Positions 53,803 to 62,819 of a DNA stretch of 64,000 nt are shown here, piece by piece (the stretch's first letter is position 1; each line of letters begins with the position of its first letter). The stretch lies in assembly GCA_029212615.1 (NCBI GenBank), contig JARGPJ010000005.1:248001-312000 (forward strand), in the 5' to 3' direction. Made by a program: the position numbers and the translations under genes. A model generated the notes under the pieces. It made no database searches, was not told the origin of the DNA, and was given only the letters and a program-made list of their open reading frames with translations. Source of the DNA: Verrucomicrobiales bacterium. Its GTDB lineage: Bacteria; Verrucomicrobiota; Verrucomicrobiia; Verrucomicrobiales; DEV007.

Positions 53803-54798
53803 ATGGAAAAAGCCGCTGTTCTTGGAGCCGGTAGCTGGGGCACCGCCCTTGCCCTCACCCTTGCCGATCGTGGACTCGATGTCGTCCTTTACGGCAACGA
53901 GCCGACCATCGCCAACGATGTAAACGACAATCATCGCAACTCGAAATACCTCCCCGAAGTCGAGCTCCCCGCCAATGTTCGAGGATCGATTGAAATGAAA
54001 GACGCCGCTGAGATGCCACTGATTCTTCTCGTGGTTCCCTCTCAGGTTGCCAGCATCGTGTTAAAGCAACTCGCTGAAACCGGCATCAGCAAGGACACCT
54101 TGCTGATCAGCTGCACCAAGGGGATCGATCCCGGTTCAGGAAGCCTCATGCACGAGCTCCTCGAGTCCTTCTTTCCCGATAATCCAATCGCAGTTCTTTC
54201 AGGCCCCAGTCATGCTGAGGAAGTCGCGAACCGCATGGCGACACTCGCCACCATCGGATCTGAGAATGCCGAAATCGCGGCGAAAGCGCAGGAAGTGTTC
54301 CGGCTCCCCTGGTTCCGGACTTATACCAGCTCTGACGTGGTCGGCATTGAGATCGGCAGCGTTGTGAAAAACGTCTTTGCGATTGCGGCAGGCGCCGCTG
54401 ACGGCCTTGGGCTCGGTGACAACGCCAAGGCGGCTCTTGTCACTCGTGGCCTCGCTGAAATGACACGACTCGGCGTCGCACTGGGCGCCCGGGAAGAAAC
54501 ATTCCGCGGGCTCAGCGGCATTGGAGATCTCATTGTCACCTGCTACAGCGTTCACAGTCGCAACAACCGGGTGGGACGCTACCTGGGACAAGGCAAAACG
54601 CTTCAGGAAGCCATCGACGCAATGAACCAGGTTGCTGAGGGTGTTCCCAATGCGAAAAATGCGTTTGAACTTGCCCGCAAACTCAACGTGCGGACACCGA
54701 TTATCGATCAAACCTACGCTGTCATCCACGAAAACAAGCCCTGCGCTCTCGCTCTCAAAGAACTTCTCGAGCGCAATCCCCGCCCCGAACACGACTGA
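53803..54798 (+). CDS. gpsA: Glycerol-3-phosphate dehydrogenase [NAD(P)+]
   Basis: A 331-residue dehydrogenase that reduces dihydroxyacetone phosphate to sn-glycerol 3-phosphate for lipid synthesis. The N-terminal nucleotide site is GAGSWGTALALTLADRGLDV. Conserved stretches ISCTKGIDPGSGSLMHELL, VLSGPSHAEEV, IEIGSVVKNVFAIAAGAADG and GLSGIGDLIVTCYSVHSRNN, where the catalytic lysine and substrate-binding residues sit, are intact. It follows plsY by 7 bases and is followed by a small membrane-protein gene after 5 bases. Confidence 0.96.
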   Translation: MEKAAVLGAGSWGTALALTLADRGLDVVLYGNEPTIANDVNDNHRNSKYLPEVELPANVRGSIEMKDAAEMPLILLVVPSQVASIVLKQLAETGISKDTLLISCTKGIDPGSGSLMHELLESFFPDNPIAVLSGPSHAEEVANRMATLATIGSENAEIAAKAQEVFRLPWFRTYTSSDVVGIEIGSVVKNVFAIAAGAADGLGLGDNAKAALVTRGLAEMTRLGVALGAREETFRGLSGIGDLIVTCYSVHSRNNRVGRYLGQGKTLQEAIDAMNQVAEGVPNAKNAFELARKLNVRTPIIDQTYAVIHENKPCALALKELLERNPRPEHD

Positions 54799-54803
54799 GT
54801 ATC

Positions 54804-55625
54804 GTGCCTTTGTCTAAATTCATGCTCCTCCGACTCGCGCTTATCTGCCTCCTCATCGGCAGCTCAAGTCGGCTGCATGCCTGGACGCTTCTCTCCGGAG
54901 AAACCATCGAAGGCAAGCCGGTGGCCTTCCAATTCGAGGAGAAAGTCCTCGTATTCGAGAACCCGCTCGTCGAGGGCCCGATCGAGATTCAATCAAAGGA
55001 CCTTTCGCTTCGCGACCGCCAACGGCTCCTGATCTCTCCTCTTTTCTACAAGAGCTTTCCCGGAAACCCCGCCTGGCCCCGCGAAAAACGAAACCTCCTC
55101 CTCTTCGCGGTATTCTCTCCGGTTGCGGCCCTCCTCATCGGATTTTGGATTGCAGGTATTCTCGTGGCCCGAAAAATCAGCCCGATCAGAGCTTTGTGCG
55201 GATTCTGCGGGGGATGGATCCTTGGAATCCTGTTCTTTTCCCTCTATCTCTACTTTTCCTCCAAAATAGGAGGCGGGATCACGACCGTTCTCTTCGGATC
55301 CGGAATGGGGCTGATGATTCTCTCCTTCTACATCTCCGCCATCTACAGCTGTAATATTTTTAAAGGGCTTCTTATTTTCCTTCTTCAGCTTTTTATCGGC
55401 ACAGCGCTTTCTCTATCATTTATCTTTGCCGGCGACCTCATGTTTGATCAACACAACGTCGAACGCTTCTGGAATGAAAAAGTCTTTGCCCCGGTCGGTT
55501 TAATTGACGACCCAAACCCGTTTCATTCCGTAAAAAGCGACTCAAGCCAGGCGAGGTATTCAGGCATCGCCTCGCTATTCTCTTCCGGTGCCCAAACTGC
55601 AAAGACCTTGTCAGTGTCATCGTAG
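54804..55625 (+). CDS. Membrane protein with N-terminal signal, unknown
   Basis: A 273-residue protein I do not recognise. The GTG start at 54804 is 5 bases after gpsA; an ATG at 54822 would also preserve the signal peptide (LLRLALICLLIGSSSRLHAW). A periplasmic part of about 65 residues follows (SGETIEGKPVAFQFEEKVLV), then four hydrophobic segments in residues about 95-215. The last 34 codons run antisense through the end of the wbuC-like gene, a 103-base convergent overlap. The composition of that tail (Ser/Ala-rich) suggests it may be dispensable or recently gained by loss of an earlier stop codon. Function is unknown. Confidence 0.7.
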   Translation: MPLSKFMLLRLALICLLIGSSSRLHAWTLLSGETIEGKPVAFQFEEKVLVFENPLVEGPIEIQSKDLSLRDRQRLLISPLFYKSFPGNPAWPREKRNLLLFAVFSPVAALLIGFWIAGILVARKISPIRALCGFCGGWILGILFFSLYLYFSSKIGGGITTVLFGSGMGLMILSFYISAIYSCNIFKGLLIFLLQLFIGTALSLSFIFAGDLMFDQHNVERFWNEKVFAPVGLIDDPNPFHSVKSDSSQARYSGIASLFSSGAQTAKTLSVSS

Positions 55626-56014
55626 GGGCCCCGCTTAATCTCAAGAATCACCGTATCGGGAGCGAGCGCGACGACGCCATGCCAGACCCGCGCTTCGATA
55701 TCGATCAGTTCGCCCGGCTTTAAACGATGAACGGATTTCAGACTGCCTCCTTCGTCAAAGACAACAAAGCCCATTTCCCCCTGCATCACTAAAATCGTCT
55801 CAGTAGCAAAATCCCGTGGATGCTGATGTGGTTGAATGTAAGTCCCCTCCTGCATGAAGTTAACCATGCGCTGCACCATATCATCCTGATGCCGGTGGAT
55901 CGGGAGAAGCATGCGATGGCGGGGACTCGACCGCGAGGCGGCAAGGCCTTCCTTGAGCAGTTCAGGAGTGACAGTGAAAACAGAACCGGTCGGATTATCG
56001 AGCGCAAGCTTCAT
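55523..56014 (-). CDS. WbuC family cupin-fold metalloprotein
   Basis: A 163-residue cupin. The family stretch PIHRHQDDMVQRMVNFMQEG, then YIQPHQHPRDFATETILVMQ, is clear, with histidines placed for metal binding. GELIDIEARVWHGVVALAPD completes the second cupin motif. WbuC proteins are often found in O-antigen or polysaccharide regions but their reaction is not established. Here the gene is alone, divergent from a small membrane protein gene, and its 3' end overlaps the preceding convergent gene by 103 bases. Confidence 0.9.
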   Translation of the reverse strand: MKLALDNPTGSVFTVTPELLKEGLAASRSSPRHRMLLPIHRHQDDMVQRMVNFMQEGTYIQPHQHPRDFATETILVMQGEMGFVVFDEGGSLKSVHRLKPGELIDIEARVWHGVVALAPDTVILEIKRGPYDDTDKVFAVWAPEENSEAMPEYLAWLESLFTE

Positions 56015-56105
56015 GATGACGAAACGATCACGACGCAGCAGCGGGCAAGAGAATTTTTCTGCCTGATTGACTGCTTGATCAGAAAGAGCCTACGATCCTG
56101 AACTC

Positions 56106-56693
56106 ATGAATTCAGCCACCCCTCCCCCGATCGACCCTTCACTCACTCCGCCTCAAGAAGTGAAATGGCCCAAAACGCTTGGAATCATTGCCCTCGTTAT
56201 CGGTATTCTCGGACTGCTCCAGGTAGCCGTCGCCCCTATCAGTCTGATCTTCCTCAAGCAGCAAATGGCGATACTTGTCGAGCAGGGAGTGAACGAGGAA
56301 AAAGTGGAAACTTTTATGACCGCGATGAAAGCAACGACAATCCAGTCGGCCATCGCTCTGGGAGCCATCGCCATACTATTGACGGTTGGAGGAGTTCTTC
56401 TGCTTAAAAGAAAGCCTCTCTCAGCCGCCATCATTTCAGTCTGGGCAATCCTGAAGATCCTGATCGGCGGCTACTTCTCGATGCGCAGCCTCTCGATGAC
56501 GAAAATGCAGCTCGATATCACTATGTCAATGGGTGACGTCCAGGGTAAAGACGCGGAAATGATCAGCAGGATCACCGAATATGCGACCTATGCCGGAGCC
56601 GTTTTCGCAATTCTCTGGATCGCCGCACTTCCCGTTTTCTTCCTGATCTGGTTCAATCGACAGCCAGTTAAGAACGAGATTAAGACTTGGTAA
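56106..56693 (+). CDS. Four-helix membrane protein, unknown
   Basis: A 195-residue protein with a Pro-rich N-terminus (NSATPPPIDPSLTPPQEVKW) and four hydrophobic segments (GIIALVIGILGLLQVAVAPI, IALGAIAILLTVGGVLLL, AIISVWAILKILIGGYFS, AVFAILWIAALPVFFLIWF). No conserved motif is recognised. It ends 10 bases before the end of the convergent TPR-like gene, with no terminator between. Similar proline-rich short membrane proteins are widespread in PVC genomes and untested. Confidence 0.75.
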   Translation: MNSATPPPIDPSLTPPQEVKWPKTLGIIALVIGILGLLQVAVAPISLIFLKQQMAILVEQGVNEEKVETFMTAMKATTIQSAIALGAIAILLTVGGVLLLKRKPLSAAIISVWAILKILIGGYFSMRSLSMTKMQLDITMSMGDVQGKDAEMISRITEYATYAGAVFAILWIAALPVFFLIWFNRQPVKNEIKTW

Positions 56694-56703
56694 AATCTCC
56701 GGA

Positions 56704-57666
56704 CTACTCTGCTGCCGGCTGCCCTTTGGGAACGGACATGGCAGGGCGTACCGCATACTGACGGAACTGATCCGGCATCGAATCCCTGCCGAAACGCAGG
56801 CCGAAAAGGTAGGCAAGACTTTGCATCTCCGCGGCAACTTTACCGTTCGCCTTTTCGAGATTCGGATCGTTTGAGAGGATCAACATCGATTGGCCCATCG
56901 CCAATTTTGACAGGATCAGGTCGTTTCCATAGGCAAGGGTGAACACCCGGTAGTAGTCATCGAGAGCCTTTGATTTCTCCCCCGCCTCATCGAAAACTTT
57001 GGCCCTTAGAAAAGACAACTGCGCAAGGTGAGCAAGAGGCATCTTCACGAAATTCGGCGTCGCAAGGAGTTTGGCGTCCCCCGTGACAGGGGCTTCATAC
57101 GAAGCGAGTGCTGACTTCAGCCCCTCAAAGTCTCCTTCGCCAAGGAGTCCCCACAACTTCATGAACTCGAAATCTTTCCGGTAGGTCTCACCAAGCTTGG
57201 TATTGATTGTCTTTGCGGCCGGTGAATTCACGACCTTGGCAAGCAATGCAAACCGACCGGAACGACGCAAACACTCCGCCTGATAGAAGAGAGCTTCGGA
57301 CGCAAAATTCTGTGGAACGGAAAGGATGATGCCATACTCGCGGGCAACCTCGCCGAAAGCAGAAGCAGCTTCCGTGTAGTCCCCCTTCGAGAAGAGAGCT
57401 CTGGCATCAGCAAGAGCGCTCGCGCGCTCATCAAAGCGAATCAACTTATCAAGCCCGTCCCCGCGAATGTCACTGTAGGGGATAAGTCGCCCCGCCGAAC
57501 CGGGATTGGTGGCGAAGAAAACCCCTTTGTCATTGGAATTCTGAACGTAACCCTGTGGATTCGCCCCCCCTGCCAGACCAAGAGTGGCCGGCGTTTCTTT
57601 CACCTGAGCCTGAATCTGACCAGAGAGAACGAAGGCGAGGAGAGTATATAAAAGCGTGTTTTTCAT
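56704..57666 (-). CDS. Exported TPR-like protein, last gene of the ExbBD-TPR cluster
   Basis: A 320-residue protein with a signal peptide (MKNTLLYTLLAFVLSGQIQA). The mature protein is helical and contains TPR-like pairs (LADARALFSKGDYTEAASAF, SEALFYQAECLRRSGRFALL, LSFLRAKVFDEAGEKSKALD). It starts 25 bases after the stop of the large TPR gene, so the two are co-transcribed. It probably works with the large TPR protein in the periplasm; no enzyme motif is present. Confidence 0.78.
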   Translation of the reverse strand: MKNTLLYTLLAFVLSGQIQAQVKETPATLGLAGGANPQGYVQNSNDKGVFFATNPGSAGRLIPYSDIRGDGLDKLIRFDERASALADARALFSKGDYTEAASAFGEVAREYGIILSVPQNFASEALFYQAECLRRSGRFALLAKVVNSPAAKTINTKLGETYRKDFEFMKLWGLLGEGDFEGLKSALASYEAPVTGDAKLLATPNFVKMPLAHLAQLSFLRAKVFDEAGEKSKALDDYYRVFTLAYGNDLILSKLAMGQSMLILSNDPNLEKANGKVAAEMQSLAYLFGLRFGRDSMPDQFRQYAVRPAMSVPKGQPAAE

Positions 57667-57691
57667 CGAAGTATGATTGTTAGCTTTAAAA

Positions 57692-60600
57692 TTAGTTCGG
57701 GTCGGCGAGTCCCAGATCGATCAGAACCTGCTGCTCTTCTTCCGGAGTGATCGCAAGATCAGATTTCATGGTGTCGATATCGCGGCGGAGGCGGCGAAGA
57801 GCGCCAGAGGGCGAGTCCTCGTCCGTCAAATCCTGCCAGGAATACAGATACTTCCGCGAAAGTCGATACAGGGCGAGTTGACGGGCACGTTTGGCGGCAA
57901 TCTCCTCCTCTGTTCCAGCAGGCATGGCCTCGATGTCCTCGATACTATTAGGAATGTAACGCTCCCATGCCTGAGTCACCCAGTCGTAAAACGAGCCGTA
58001 AGCGCCCATCACAGCAACGTAAGCCTGATTGGCTTCCGCAGGCTCCCCCATTTCATCCAGAACGGTTCCCAATAGAAATCCAGCTTCGGCACGCTTTGCC
58101 CGATTCTCTTTGAAATAGTTCTTCTTCTTATTGATCACATCAAGAGCAGTGAACGCATCCCGCCATTCCTTGCTGTTCATGTGAAGCTTCGCAAGGTTGA
58201 GGTAGGCATCAGGGACGAGGCTCGCATCCTTGTATTTGTCGATAACACGCCGGAATCGCTCGCGGGCCGATTGAATTTTTGCCGGATCTGCCGCCCGCAT
58301 TTCAATGATACCCAGTTCCATTTCAGCAGCCCCTTTGAACGGGTCCGCTTCCGGATTTGTTCGTGCCAGGAGTTCATCAAAATAAGGGACACCAAGGAAC
58401 GGATTGTCTGTTCCGGAGAAATACAATCCGATCTGCTGAAGGGCGAACTCTGAAAGCTGGCGAATTTCGAACTTTTTCAGATCATCGAAGACCTGGGCAA
58501 TTTTTCCTTCCACGGCGGCATATTCAGGAGAATCCTTCTCCATTTCTTTCCGACTGCTCTGAAGAACAATGACCTGCTGAATTTTCAACCAGGTCTGCAA
58601 GGCCTGATTTGACGGGTCGACCCCGGGAAAATCGTCGAGCGTCGCAAGTGTTTGATCGAAGCCCCGAATTCTGACGGAAGCCTGAGCGTAGGAACCAATT
58701 GCCTGACGAAGGAGAGTAAGATCCTGCTCTTCGGGCGGTTGATTTCCGAGGAAAAGAATCATCTTTTCAACCTGCGCCAGTCCCTCCTCGCCACGGTCAG
58801 CGGCTTCGAGATGTTCCAGTGAAAACACGGATATCTGAGGCTCCCAGCGAGTCCCCGCGTAATCAGGGAAAAAGGCATCGTATTGAGCCAGGCCTTTCTC
58901 AATCTCACCGTTCGTATAATACTGATCGGCCGACTTCCAGAGACCTTCTGCGGCAATATTCTTATGATAGTCAGCCCGGTCGGGTTCCGAAACCATCGCA
59001 GCCTTTGCAGACTCAATCGCAGCGAGATAGGAATCAAGAGCAGCTTTTTCCCATTCTATCCTCTGCTCTTCCTGCTCCTTACTCTTAAGGGTGCCTGCCT
59101 GAATGAGATAGGAATCCCCTTTGATATTCTGGGTGCGGCCCAAAGCCGGTGAATCAGGCCGGGCTTCTTCGAGTCGCTCCGATGCCGTGATCGCCGCAGA
59201 GTAATCCTCCAAATTGAAACGTGCCACATTGAGGTCAGCGAGAGCCTTATCGAGGTATTCAGCAGAGTCGGGATAAGTATTCAGGAAGTCTTCAAGATAC
59301 TCGGCCGCCTCACGCATTTTTCCAAGCACGAGAGAGTTTGTCCCCCGGAAATACATGACCATTTCCCGGGTTTGCCCCTCAGGATAGGCCTTGATGTATT
59401 CGTTCATCGGCCCGGCAGCCTCTTCATGCATCTGTGTCGTGAAAAGCGCGAGGGCATAGTAGGAGTCAGCAAGTTCACGCTCCGGAGCCCCCGGCTCATA
59501 GCGATCCCGAACGCGTTCGGCAATACTCTTCACCTGATCATAATCTTTGGCCGCGAAAAGCGATTGAAGCATGAAGGAGGAAACATTGTTTCTCAGCGGG
59601 TTATCCTCCGGAACCTCACGATTGAACGTCTGCCCGAAATACTGAGCGGCGCTGTAATCACCGACAATCGAGGACAATCTGGATGCTTCGTGAAGAATTT
59701 CCCCTCTCGCCGCAGCCGGCACATCCGGAAACTGTTCCGCGAGACTCCAGTAAACAACCCGGGCGGCGCGGGGATTCCCCATGCGATCATAACAATTGGC
59801 AACGAGACGAAGCATCTCAGCATCCGGATGAAACTCAGCACTCTCTGCTGCCTGAATTCGATCAATAAGAATTTGATATTGAGACGGCGGGTCCGCCCCC
59901 AGAGGCTGTCTCGCAAGCCCCAGATTTATATCCTTTTTCACGTCCTCAAGGGTAGGTACCATCGCAAATATACGAAGAGCGAGAGGGTAGAGACCTGAAT
60001 TGCTTGCCTGAAATCCGAGGACGCGAAGCTGTCCGTAAAAACCGAAACGATAGCTGTCCAGCGGGGACAAGGTGAGCTTTGCCTCATTCGCATCGAGGAA
60101 TGAATTAGCGGCATCAGAGACCTTCTCCAATGCCACGCCATCGTCACCGGCGGCCTTGGCGTCTTCGACCCAGGCTAGCCCGAGGGCCAGAAGTCCCTGC
60201 ACTAGAAACTGAGACGAAATATTCTTAGACTCCTGATTGTCGAAAAGCTCCTGAATCACTGCAACGCCCTCGGCCTCCCTCCCCAAATTCACCAGAGAAG
60301 TTCCATAACGCAGCTTAAACGTGCCGTAGACCTGATTCATTTCATCAGCGGCCGGATTCGAGGCAATATACTCATCGTAGAGTTTCAAGGCCTCTTCGTG
60401 ATTTCCCAGTTGGGCTTCGCAGAAGCCAAGCTGAAAAGTAGCAAGACTCTTCCGGGCATTCTTTGACTTGATCGGGGTTTCGACGCGCTCGGCGATCTCT
60501 TCTGCTGTCACACAAACGGTGAAAGCAGCCTTGGCGTCTTCCCATCGTTGCTGAGGGAGAAGAGTCAGCCCGTAATCGAAAAAGAATCCTCCTGCTTGAG

Positions 60601-60823
60601 CCCCGTAGTCTTCAAAAAGGTGCTCGGTCCCACCCGCCTCTGAAAACAGCTTATCAAAGGTCTTCGACGCTTCAGCCGGCTGTCCTGACATGTTCTGTTC
60701 AACCGCCTTCTGATAGAGCCCCTCGATACTGTCATCATCCTGAGCCTGTGAGGCATTGGCGAGCATCCCCGTAACGAGGAGCGTGAGGAGGGAGGAAAGC
60801 TTCCTGTTTCGACTTATTTTCAT
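57692..60823 (-). CDS. Large exported TPR protein of the ExbBD-TPR cluster
   Basis: A protein of about 1,043 residues from the ATG at 60823 (MKISRNRKLSSLLTLLVTGM), which opens a signal peptide; the track's first codon at 60850 is GTG. The rest is built of TPR-type helical repeats (EALKLYDEYIASNPAADEMN, YPEGQTREMVMYFRGTNSLV, AAEYLEDFLNTYPDSAEYLD, KWRDAFTALDVI-like segments near the C-terminus). Periplasmic TPR proteins like this commonly follow exbB-exbD-exbD genes and are thought to link the energised complex to a transporter or envelope machine. A gap of 144 bases separates it from the second exbD, so it may have its own promoter. Confidence 0.85.
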   Translation of the reverse strand: MKISRNRKLSSLLTLLVTGMLANASQAQDDDSIEGLYQKAVEQNMSGQPAEASKTFDKLFSEAGGTEHLFEDYGAQAGGFFFDYGLTLLPQQRWEDAKAAFTVCVTAEEIAERVETPIKSKNARKSLATFQLGFCEAQLGNHEEALKLYDEYIASNPAADEMNQVYGTFKLRYGTSLVNLGREAEGVAVIQELFDNQESKNISSQFLVQGLLALGLAWVEDAKAAGDDGVALEKVSDAANSFLDANEAKLTLSPLDSYRFGFYGQLRVLGFQASNSGLYPLALRIFAMVPTLEDVKKDINLGLARQPLGADPPSQYQILIDRIQAAESAEFHPDAEMLRLVANCYDRMGNPRAARVVYWSLAEQFPDVPAAARGEILHEASRLSSIVGDYSAAQYFGQTFNREVPEDNPLRNNVSSFMLQSLFAAKDYDQVKSIAERVRDRYEPGAPERELADSYYALALFTTQMHEEAAGPMNEYIKAYPEGQTREMVMYFRGTNSLVLGKMREAAEYLEDFLNTYPDSAEYLDKALADLNVARFNLEDYSAAITASERLEEARPDSPALGRTQNIKGDSYLIQAGTLKSKEQEEQRIEWEKAALDSYLAAIESAKAAMVSEPDRADYHKNIAAEGLWKSADQYYTNGEIEKGLAQYDAFFPDYAGTRWEPQISVFSLEHLEAADRGEEGLAQVEKMILFLGNQPPEEQDLTLLRQAIGSYAQASVRIRGFDQTLATLDDFPGVDPSNQALQTWLKIQQVIVLQSSRKEMEKDSPEYAAVEGKIAQVFDDLKKFEIRQLSEFALQQIGLYFSGTDNPFLGVPYFDELLARTNPEADPFKGAAEMELGIIEMRAADPAKIQSARERFRRVIDKYKDASLVPDAYLNLAKLHMNSKEWRDAFTALDVINKKKNYFKENRAKRAEAGFLLGTVLDEMGEPAEANQAYVAVMGAYGSFYDWVTQAWERYIPNSIEDIEAMPAGTEEEIAAKRARQLALYRLSRKYLYSWQDLTDEDSPSGALRRLRRDIDTMKSDLAITPEEEQQVLIDLGLADPN

Positions 60824-60967
60824 CCTAAAACTATGCATTTCTGCTGACACCGATCTGATGCCGACCGGCGAAGCTTGAAGCCACGACCAAAAGGCGGGGC
60901 TTTCTATTTACTGAAGAGCGGACCGGGCCGCCGTAAGGTTCCTCGAAAGAAATTCTCAACCGGGAGA

Positions 60968-61420
60968 TCATTCCTCTTTGAAACCGGTGATCGTGACGTT
61001 ACGTATATCGACATCCTTGTCCGCAAGCGCGTTCAAAACATCAACGAATCGCTGTCCTTTCGCCGCATCATCCGCGGCAATGATCACCATGGGCTTCGAA
61101 TCGGTAAGGCGGGCACTTTCCGCATAGGTGCGAAGGCGATCCAAAAGAAGCGGCACCTCACGCTTACTGGCATCCGTATCGAGGACCTCTTCATTCAAAA
61201 CAATATGACCGGAGCTGTTCACCTCCACGGTCATCTGGTCAATTTCCACTTCGCTCGGGGCGCTGGACTGGCTGGTCGGCATCGTCATCCCGAGATCCGC
61301 TTCCTTCGGATCGAGAGTCGAAGTCACGAGGAAGTAAATGAGAAGAAGGAAACTGACGTCAATCAACGACGACATGTCCAAAGTTGGATCTTCTTCTTTA
61401 GGAGCTCGTCTGCGTGCCAT
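60968..61420 (-). CDS. ExbD/TolR family biopolymer transport protein (second copy)
   Basis: A 150-residue inner-membrane protein with one N-terminal membrane segment (MSSLIDVSFLLLIYFLVTST) bearing the conserved aspartate that carries protons in ExbD/TolR, and a periplasmic domain (TVEVNSSGHIVLNEEVLD ... PMVIIAADDAAKGQRFVDVL). It works with ExbB to turn the proton gradient into force on a TonB/TolA-like partner. It starts 23 bases after the first exbD stop. It differs enough from the first copy that the two may form a hetero-oligomer. No TonB is seen nearby. Confidence 0.9.
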   Translation of the reverse strand: MARRRAPKEEDPTLDMSSLIDVSFLLLIYFLVTSTLDPKEADLGMTMPTSQSSAPSEVEIDQMTVEVNSSGHIVLNEEVLDTDASKREVPLLLDRLRTYAESARLTDSKPMVIIAADDAAKGQRFVDVLNALADKDVDIRNVTITGFKEE

Positions 61421-61443
61421 GAATTGCTTCGATCAAATTTTAC

Positions 61444-61896
61444 TTACTTTTCAACGACGTAGCTGCCGAAAATCACGTCGTTCACCCCGGCATCCCCGGC
61501 CGCCTGAACCACCCGCTTGATGACTCGTGTGTCGACTTCTTCATCGGCACGAAGGTGTAGACGAGTCGTCACTCCCGAATCGTCATTTCGATTCTTAATC
61601 TCATCCACATAGTCAGTAATCGCTTCTGAAGTGGGAAGTTTCATCATTCCCTGACCCCAGATAGTGCCATCTGCAAGAACGTTGACGACGACCCGCCCCG
61701 TCGCATTTTTAGCGACCTGGGCATTAGCTGCCGTCGGAGGATTAACCCGCTTGTCGATCTCAACGATAATGAGATGGGAGCTGACCATAAAGAAAATCAA
61801 CAGCAGGAAAACGAGGTCGATCATGGACGACATATCCATTTCGAGCTGCTCATCATCGAGACTCTCGATTGCTGCTTTGAGTTTTTCTGAAGCCAT
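61444..61896 (-). CDS. ExbD/TolR family biopolymer transport protein (first copy)
   Basis: A 150-residue ExbD/TolR protein. The membrane segment MSSMIDLVFLLLIFFMVSSH contains the proton-carrying aspartate, followed by a periplasmic domain with NATGRVVVNVLADGTIWGQG and VDTRVIKRVVQAAGDAGVND. It starts 33 bases after the exbB stop, in one operon with exbB and the second exbD. Paired ExbD genes are usual in PVC and Bacteroidota clusters of this kind. Confidence 0.9.
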   Translation of the reverse strand: MASEKLKAAIESLDDEQLEMDMSSMIDLVFLLLIFFMVSSHLIIVEIDKRVNPPTAANAQVAKNATGRVVVNVLADGTIWGQGMMKLPTSEAITDYVDEIKNRNDDSGVTTRLHLRADEEVDTRVIKRVVQAAGDAGVNDVIFGSYVVEK

Positions 61897-61929
61897 CTTC
61901 TTTTCTTTCGGGACCGTCGCGTTTCAGGA

Positions 61930-62733
61930 TCAGCCTTCTGAAATACCTTCAGGAACTTTAGCAAGCTGCTGATCCGCATTCACGGCACCAACCGCGTAAT
62001 CCAGACCTTCAATCGAAATCTCCTGAGCTCCGCTAACCAGCGAGTTGAATTTATTTTTGAAAATGTAGAAACAGAAAATACTCGGAATCGCCACGACCAG
62101 TCCGCCGGCCGTCGTCATCAGGGCGAGTGAGATGTTTCCGGCCAGTTCGCTTGGATCAGCGCCACCACTGAGCCCCATCGTATCGAACGCCAGAATCATA
62201 CCGGCAACAGTACCGAACAGCCCGATCATCGGAGCCGCCTGCGCGATCACTGAAAAATAACCAATCCAGGACATATAGCGGGAATTCTCACGAATCGCGA
62301 AATCAGCGATCGCGTCCTCCACTCTGACACGCCCAAGTGTTTCGGTATCTGTCGCATCTACCAGCGGATAAGAGGTCGCAACCATCCGACCGAGATAGGA
62401 GGGATCCTGCGCCGCGATATCGATTGAACTGCGAACACGGACGTCAGCCATATTTTCGAGAATCTCATCCCTGAGACCAGCGGGAACGAACTTCTTTTTT
62501 GAAAGTTGAAGTGCATTGAAAACGGCAAGCGTGATCATGACAACAGAGAGGACACCAATCGGAGCCATGAACCACCCGGCGTCCAAAATCTTATCCATCA
62601 GGGTTTTTGTTTCCGGAGCGGAATCCCCGGCTTCCTGCGCAAACAGATCAGGTGACGCAAAAGCCACGATGAGAAAAACACCGAAGGTGATGAGACGACG
62701 CTGGGATCGAAGGAGTGACATCGTTTTTGACAT
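61930..62733 (-). CDS. MotA/TolQ/ExbB proton channel family protein
   Basis: An ExbB-like protein of about 267 residues. The ATG at 62733 (MSKTMSLLRSQRRLITFGVF) opens a signal-like hydrophobic segment; a second ATG at 62721 is also possible. The membrane core follows: FMAPIGVLSVVMITLAVFNA, then a cytoplasmic loop, then YFSVIAQAAPMIGLFGTVAG and NISLALMTTAGGLVVAIPSI, the typical MotA/TolQ/ExbB domain. With the two ExbD proteins it forms a proton-driven motor in the inner membrane. It is the first gene of the cluster; an ABC ATPase gene lies upstream on the same strand with 86 bases between. Confidence 0.92.
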   Translation of the reverse strand: MSKTMSLLRSQRRLITFGVFLIVAFASPDLFAQEAGDSAPETKTLMDKILDAGWFMAPIGVLSVVMITLAVFNALQLSKKKFVPAGLRDEILENMADVRVRSSIDIAAQDPSYLGRMVATSYPLVDATDTETLGRVRVEDAIADFAIRENSRYMSWIGYFSVIAQAAPMIGLFGTVAGMILAFDTMGLSGGADPSELAGNISLALMTTAGGLVVAIPSIFCFYIFKNKFNSLVSGAQEISIEGLDYAVGAVNADQQLAKVPEGISEG

Positions 62734-62819
62734 AAGATATTCTGTGGGTCTTTGGTAAAATGACAGTCGCTGTTCTTGAGACATTTGAGAGGTTCTGTAA
62801 AGGAAAAAAGAAAATTCAT

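Noticed and set aside
60860-60920. Weak hairpin between exbD and the large TPR gene
   Set aside because: Stem is interrupted and not followed by a T-run on either strand.
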